In this document: positions 59,115 to 64,000 of the stretch, piece by piece | How positions within the stretch are numbered: position 1 is the stretch's first letter | How the letters are laid out: each line of letters begins with the position of its first letter | Assembly: GCF_030010625.1 (NCBI RefSeq) | Contig: NZ_JASCXN010000032.1 | Coordinates: 34,370 to 98,369, forward strand | Reading direction: 5' to 3' | Length of the DNA: 64,000 nucleotides | Origin: Streptomyces sp. CC208A | GTDB lineage: Bacteria > Actinomycetota > Actinomycetes > Streptomycetales > Streptomycetaceae | Made by a program: the position numbers and the translations under genes | Notes under the pieces: model-generated | The model's input: only the letters and a program-made list of their open reading frames with translations | The model's database searches: none | What the model was told of the DNA's origin: nothing

Positions 59115-59873
59115 ATGAACGTCTTCGGAGTGGACATCGGCGGCTCGGGCATCAAGGGCGCCCCCGTGGACCTGGAGCGGGGCGCCCTCGCCGAGGAACG
59201 GCACAAGGTCCTCACCCCGCGGCCCGCGACACCGGACGATGTCGCGGGCCGCGTCGCGGAGGTCGTACGGCACTTCGGCTGGACCGGCCCGATCGGCGTC
59301 ACCTTCCCCGGCGTCGTCACCGGCAGCACGGTCCGTACCGCCGCCAACGTCGACGCGTCCTGGATCGGCACCGACGCCGGCGCGCTCATCGGCGAGGCCG
59401 TCGGCGGCCTCCCCGTCACCGTCCTCAACGACGCCGACGCGGCCGGGGTGGCCGAGATGACCTTCGGCGCCGGCCGGGGCCGCACCGGCACGGTGATCAT
59501 GCTGACCCTCGGCACCGGCATCGGCTCCGCCGTCTTCACCGACGGCCGCCTGGTCCCCAACACGGAGCTGGGCCACCTGGAGCTCAAGGGCCACGACGCC
59601 GAGAAGCGCGCCTCCTCGAAGGCGCGCGAGGACGAGGAGCTGAGCTGGGAGCAGTGGGCCACCAAGCGGCTCCGGAAGTACCTGGCCCACGTGGAGATGC
59701 TCTTCTCCCCGGAGCTGTTCATCCTCGGCGGGGGAGTGAGCCGCAAGGCCGACAAGTTCCTCCCGTACCTCGACGGCCTCCGCACCGAGGTCGTCCCCGC
59801 GGAACTGAAGAACGACGCCGGCATCGTCGGCGCGGCGATGGCCACGAGCACGCGGGGACCGGGGCGCGCCTAG
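59115..59873 (+). CDS. ppgK: Polyphosphate glucokinase (ROK family)
   Basis: A 252-residue kinase that phosphorylates glucose with polyphosphate or ATP. The phosphate site is FGVDIGGSGIKGAPVDL, the catalytic Asp lies in VTVLNDADAAGVAEM, followed by MLTLGTGIGSAVF and LGHLELKGHDAEKRAS, typical of PpgK. TAGCGT six bases before the ATG resembles a -10, so this gene may also be leaderless. It follows ispH by 40 bases but probably has its own promoter. Confidence 0.93.
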   Translation: MNVFGVDIGGSGIKGAPVDLERGALAEERHKVLTPRPATPDDVAGRVAEVVRHFGWTGPIGVTFPGVVTGSTVRTAANVDASWIGTDAGALIGEAVGGLPVTVLNDADAAGVAEMTFGAGRGRTGTVIMLTLGTGIGSAVFTDGRLVPNTELGHLELKGHDAEKRASSKAREDEELSWEQWATKRLRKYLAHVEMLFSPELFILGGGVSRKADKFLPYLDGLRTEVVPAELKNDAGIVGAAMATSTRGPGRA

Positions 59874-59947
59874 CGGGGGCGGGGGGCGCCTGGTGGGAAC
59901 GGGGGGCGGGGGGTACGAGTACGGGACGGGCGCGGTCTCGCGTACGG

Positions 59948-60667
59948 CTACGGGCTCGGCCGCCGACCGCGCGCGGCGGCCTGATTCCGCCGGACGGCAC
60001 CGGAGCCGGTTCCGGTACCAGCACCAGCACCGGTACCGGACCTGCTACCAGCGCCACCGCCGGGCCCGGTAGCGGCACCGGGCCCGCCGCGAGGAGCCCC
60101 GGCCGGATGCCCCGCCCCGACGGGCCGACGCCGTCGCCGGCCCATCTCCCGTACCTTCCGTACGCTCGCGATGAGCCCGGCGACCAGCGTGCCGCCGTAC
60201 AGCCAGCCCGCGTGCACGGCGAGCGCCGTGACCACGGCCATCGCCTGGCCGCCGAAGCCCCCGGTGCCGCCCGCGATCGGCACCACGCCCACCGCGAAGG
60301 CGATCGGGACGGCGATCGGGGCCGTGACGAGGTCGGCGGTACGGACCCAGAGCGCGGTGAGCGCGCTCACGGGCAGGAACAGCAGCCCGAACGCCAACGG
60401 CGAACCGTCCAGGACCAGCCAGTCCAGGAAGCCGACGAGGAGCATCGCCGCCGCGGCGAAGAGCCCCGCGCCGAGACCGGTGAGCCGGGGCGCGGGCAGC
60501 CGCCGCAGGGCCTGCACCACCGGCGGCGCCGGCCGTCGTGCGGCGGCCGGGGTGCCGACCCGGTAGACGGTGGCCGCCCCGGCCCCTTCCACAAGGGCCC
60601 CGGGCGGTGTGAGCGGGGTCTGCGGCCGTCGGCGGCCTTGCGGCTGACTTGTCCTGTGCTGCTCCAC
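59948..60667 (-). CDS. DUF6542 membrane protein
   Basis: A 239-residue protein. After a basic, Pro-rich N terminus it has about four helices: GAGLFAAAAMLLVGFLDWLV, LAFGLLFLPVSALTALWV, APIAVPIAFAVGVVPI and AVVTALAVHAGWLYGGTLVA. The last 60 residues are a low-complexity Gly/Ala/Thr tail. It matches the streptomycete DUF6542 type. GTG at 60667 follows a TACGTT -10-like sequence by seven bases, so it may be leaderless. The function is unknown; it is divergent from ychF. Confidence 0.8.
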   Translation of the reverse strand: MEQHRTSQPQGRRRPQTPLTPPGALVEGAGAATVYRVGTPAAARRPAPPVVQALRRLPAPRLTGLGAGLFAAAAMLLVGFLDWLVLDGSPLAFGLLFLPVSALTALWVRTADLVTAPIAVPIAFAVGVVPIAGGTGGFGGQAMAVVTALAVHAGWLYGGTLVAGLIASVRKVREMGRRRRRPVGAGHPAGAPRGGPGAATGPGGGAGSRSGTGAGAGTGTGSGAVRRNQAAARGRRPSP

Positions 60668-60820
60668 CTCCCCAACGTAGGTCGGGAGGCGGCGGGAGGG
60701 GCCCGGGACACGCCCTTTGGGTGATCTCGGGCCGCAGTTCGACGGAACTCGACGGAACCCGACGGAAGCCGACCGGCGGCGGGCCGCGGCCTGGTCGGCG
60801 GGGGTCGTGCCGGTCCCCCG

Positions 60821-60826
60821 TAAACT
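60821..60826 (+). promoter_or_regulatory. Candidate -10 of ychF
   Basis: TAAACT stands in the loop of a CCCCC/GGGGG hairpin, 52 bases before the GTG. AGGGAAG near 60864 is the ribosome site. Confidence 0.45.
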
Positions 60827-60878
60827 GGGGGATCGACCCACCACCTCATCCTCATCCTTATCTAGGGAAGTCGCCACC

Positions 60879-61967
<1,089 letters not shown>

Positions 61968-62016
61968 CGGGTGACATACCACCACGTCGCTGATCTGGCA
62001 AACGTGCAGGTCAGAT

Positions 62017-62053
62017 GGGGTCCGACTCTTCGGAGTCGGGCCCCTTCGTTTTT
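62017..62053 (+). terminator. Rho-independent terminator of ychF
   Basis: GGGGTCCGACTC, UUCG tetraloop, GAGTCGGGCCCC (one G-U pair), then TTCGTTTTT. Confidence 0.92.
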
Positions 62054-62056
62054 ACC

Positions 62057-62141
62057 GTGCTGGATAGGTGCTGGATATTCTGACCCCTCGTCACCTGTCA
62101 TCACCCCTCATCATCCGTACCGTGCTGGATTCGTGCTGGAT
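62057..62141. repeat. Paired GTGCTGGAT direct repeats
   Basis: GTGCTGGAT occurs at 62057, 62068, 62122 and 62133. Each pair has 11-base periodicity and the pairs are 65 bases apart; ACC precedes each pair. The array begins just beyond the ychF terminator and precedes the nuclease gene. It may be an operator or a recombination site. Confidence 0.65.
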
Positions 62142-62305
62142 GCCGACGGATCGCGCGGGTGTGGAGGGGGTACGGCCGTGAGCGGGGGGTCACGGATCCG
62201 GGCGTGGGGCTGTTCAGCACACATTCTTCACAGGCTTAACGGCCGTTGCGGAAACAAATCTCGACCCGCCCGACGTTGTTGATCTCCCACGCGACAACGG
62301 GGGTG

Positions 62306-63199
62306 GTGGGCTTGAAACTGTTCCGTACGGATGCAACGAAAAGCGGCGCGACCGAGGTCACGCCGCGTCTTGCCGAGGCTGAGGCCGATGTGCAGGGTCT
62401 CGTCGAGGCCAACATGGAGACCCTGCTGGGCGTCCGGTTCCTGGCGAGCGAGTACGGCACGGGACCGGTCCACGGGGGACGGATCGACTCGCTCGGACTG
62501 GACGAGAACGGATCACCGGTCATCGTCGAGTACAAGCGCGGGGTCGACGCCGGCGTCATCAACCAGGGCCTGTTTTATCTCAGCTGGCTGGTGGACCACC
62601 GGGCCGAGTTCGAGCACCTGGTCCGCGACCGGCTCGGGGCGACGGCCGCGTCCCAGGTGCTGTGGAGCGGCCCGCGCTTGATCTGCATCGCCGGCGACTT
62701 CACCCGCTACGACGTGCACGCCGTCCGCGAGCACCGGCGCTCGATCGACCTGGTCCGCTACCGACTCTTCGGCAGCGATCTGCTCGGGCTTGAGACCGTG
62801 GCGTCCGTCAGCGGCGGCACGCGGGTGGCCCGCCAGGCTCGCCCGCAGGCGGTCGCTCGGGCGGCAGTCGGCGTCCAGGCCGCGTCGATGGTGGAGCTGG
62901 CGAGCGCGGTCGACGAGGCGCTGCTTGGTCTCGGGGACGGCGTAAACCGCGTCGAGCGCAAGCAGTACCGGGCGTATCAGCGGCTGCGGAACTTCGCCTG
63001 CGTGTGCCCGCCGCAGCGGAGCAAGCTCCTGGTCTACCTGAAGGTCGACCCGAAGGACGTCGACCTTGTTCCGGGCTTCACCCGGGACGTGTCCGGTCTC
63101 GGTCACCACGGGACGGGCGATCTGGAGGTGCAGCTCCGTACGCCGAGGGACGTGGAGCGGGCGCAGGAACTGTTCCGGGCGAGCTACGCGGCGGCGTGA
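62306..63199 (+). CDS. NucS/DUF91-like nuclease with DUF5655 domain
   Basis: A 297-residue protein. The N-terminal half contains TLLGVRFLASEYGTG, then HGGRIDSLGLDENGSPVIVE followed by YKRG, a PD-(D/E)xK active site (Asp, then E-x-K), and VINQGLFYLSWLVDHRAEFE. The C-terminal DUF5655 domain has LRNFACVCPPQRSKLLVYLK and GTGDLEVQL. Widespread relatives are predicted nucleases without a settled substrate. GTG at 62306 gives the family's usual start (MGLKLFRTD); GTG 62303 is adjacent. Codon use is less biased than in ychF, consistent with transfer. Confidence 0.82.
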   Translation: MGLKLFRTDATKSGATEVTPRLAEAEADVQGLVEANMETLLGVRFLASEYGTGPVHGGRIDSLGLDENGSPVIVEYKRGVDAGVINQGLFYLSWLVDHRAEFEHLVRDRLGATAASQVLWSGPRLICIAGDFTRYDVHAVREHRRSIDLVRYRLFGSDLLGLETVASVSGGTRVARQARPQAVARAAVGVQAASMVELASAVDEALLGLGDGVNRVERKQYRAYQRLRNFACVCPPQRSKLLVYLKVDPKDVDLVPGFTRDVSGLGHHGTGDLEVQLRTPRDVERAQELFRASYAAA

Positions 63200-63556
63200 A
63201 TATCTGCCGGCCTCTTGGCCGTGCGCGCTTCGCGGGGAGTCTGTGGTCCGCGGCGGTGCCTTTCGACGGATGAGCAGGGCGTGGCGGTGGACCATCAATA
63301 CTCCGGGGGATCGCCGGTTTGGCCAACCGGCGATCCCGAGCTATGTTCCCCCGCGCGCAGGATGCGGGTCGCTGATCACGCAAGACGCTCGTCGCTCTGG
63401 CCGTTCGAAACCCGGGAGCCGATCTGGCACATGGGGTAGCCGCGCCCGCCCATGCCGAGGAGCTGGGAGGACATCGTTCCGGGCTGGCATATCGCCCCGC
63501 AGCTGGTTTTCGGCGCTCACTCCCCACCACCGGCATCTGCGGGGCAGGATGGAGGC
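63200..63556. other. Gap with nuclease terminator
   Basis: Arms 63307-63319 and 63325-63337 (GGGATCGCCGGTT/AACCGGCGATCCC) form a perfect 13-bp hairpin, the likely terminator of the nuclease gene. The rest of these 357 bases holds no gene I can support. A plus-strand frame ending LWPFETREPIWHMG near 63436 may be a relic. Confidence 0.55.
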
Positions 63557-64000
63557 ATGTCTGAGACCTCGGCCAGGAAGGCCGTCGCCCCGAGCGCATC
63601 TGCCCTCGACCTGGAGATGAGCCTGCTGCTTCCCTCCTCCGCGCCGGCTTCGTGGAGCCCTGCGGTCCACGAGGCCGCCCGTCTTCTCGGTGGTCAGCCG
63701 TGGGAGGAGGGCAGGTCGAAGCCCACCGATCTGCTCACCCTGGCCCTGCTTCTGTTCGCCCGCACGCATACGGACAACCGAGCTCCCCAAGGCGTGTCGG
63801 TTGCCGAGCTGCACGAGGCTCTGTCGGGGCCGGCGGACCGTGAGCCGCAGGTCATCGAGGAGATCGACCAAGCCCTGACCGATGCCGGACAGGGCTTTAC
63901 CTCGGGAGCAGAGAGTGCCCCGCTGTGGGACCTCTTCAACACCGCCCGCAACCGGTACGTCTATGGCGCGAGCGCGCTGGTGGACGACATTGAGCCTCCA
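63557..64000 (+). CDS. Unknown protein, N-terminal part (runs off the window)
   Basis: 148 codons are open to the right edge without a stop. It begins MSETSARKAVAPSASALDLE and continues with a helical, charged sequence (AVHEAARLLGGQPWEEGRSK, LLTLALLLFARTHTDNRA, VIEEIDQALTDAGQG). No signal peptide or membrane segment is visible and I recognise no family. AGGA lies seven bases before the ATG. Mixed wobble usage (CTT, GGT, GAT) matches the nuclease gene before it, so both may belong to an accessory patch. Confidence 0.65.
   Translation, partial: MSETSARKAVAPSASALDLEMSLLLPSSAPASWSPAVHEAARLLGGQPWEEGRSKPTDLLTLALLLFARTHTDNRAPQGVSVAELHEALSGPADREPQVIEEIDQALTDAGQGFTSGAESAPLWDLFNTARNRYVYGASALVDDIEPP

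Noticed and set aside
62017..62141. Phage attachment site at the ychF 3' end
   Set aside because: The repeats are suggestive, but there is no integrase, no tRNA and no second copy marking an element boundary in the window.
63395..63440. tRNA-like T-loop (GTTCGAAACCC)
   Set aside because: No matching acceptor, D or anticodon arms can be built around it.

Overview
The window is high-GC actinobacterial chromosome, almost certainly Streptomyces. Codons end mostly in G or C, GTG starts are common, and there are WhiB-like, SpoIIE-type phosphatase and OxyR/AhpCD genes. The right two thirds has a gene order I recall, without a search, from S. coelicolor: ahpD-ahpC-oxyR, two fumarases, wblI, glpX, xseB-xseA, ispH, ppgK and ychF. 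Part of the same set (cis-prenyltransferase, phoH2, fumarase, glpX, xseBA, ispH, ychF) is also grouped in mycobacteria. It is therefore a conserved chromosomal core with small accessory patches.

Layout. 1-2.3 kb: a truncated secreted protein and a secreted GH18 chitinase with a DasR-type operator. 2.4-13.6 kb: a Flp/Tad pilus locus with CpaB-like, CpaE-like, TadE-like x2, TadA, TadB and TadC genes; then an inserted patch (P-loop kinase, two small genes, a short GntR regulator); then Flp pilin, TadG-like, lipoprotein and OmpA-family genes. 13.6-24.7 kb is a mixed accessory stretch. It holds an HTH/zinc-ribbon protein, an allene-oxide-cyclase-like secreted protein, a lipoprotein, a polysaccharide deacetylase with a second DasR-type operator, and a DUF559 protein with a frameshifted paralogue. 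It also holds a PEP-mutase-like enzyme, a VapBC-like pair whose PIN toxin reads in frame into a glyoxalase-like domain, a PIG-V-like membrane protein, DUF192, and the prepilin peptidase that probably serves the Tad locus. 25-33 kb: aldo/keto reductase, cis-prenyltransferase, PIN-PhoH, lytic transglycosylase, AI-2E-type exporter and AhpD/AhpC/OxyR. 34-44 kb: a PadR-controlled ABC exporter, a class A penicillin-binding protein, a GAF/SpoIIE/HATPase protein and DUF402. 43.5-54.5 kb: class II and class I fumarases, an SGNH hydrolase with a ricin-type lectin, a second allene-oxide-cyclase-like protein, an HAD phosphatase, DUF1707, WhiB-like (wblI), GlpX, DUF4245 and a nitroreductase. 54.8-62 kb: XseB/XseA, an APC permease, IspH, polyphosphate glucokinase, DUF6542 and YchF. 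62-64 kb: a NucS/DUF5655-type nuclease and the start of an unknown gene.

How the genes work together. The chitinase and the deacetylase carry near-identical promoters: a -35 box, six bases, then a DasR-like palindrome. They are probably co-induced by amino sugars. The Tad genes form one secretion machine whose ATPase half and pilin half differ in codon use. AhpC, AhpD and divergent OxyR form a peroxide-response unit. Fumarases, GlpX and PpgK belong to central carbon metabolism; IspH and the cis-prenyltransferase belong to isoprenoid supply. The most unusual items are the PIN-VOC reading frame, a tadG-like gene without a canonical start before its conserved N terminus, a four-copy 10-bp repeat beside the GntR gene, and several unrelated short tandem repeats placed just beyond stop codons.
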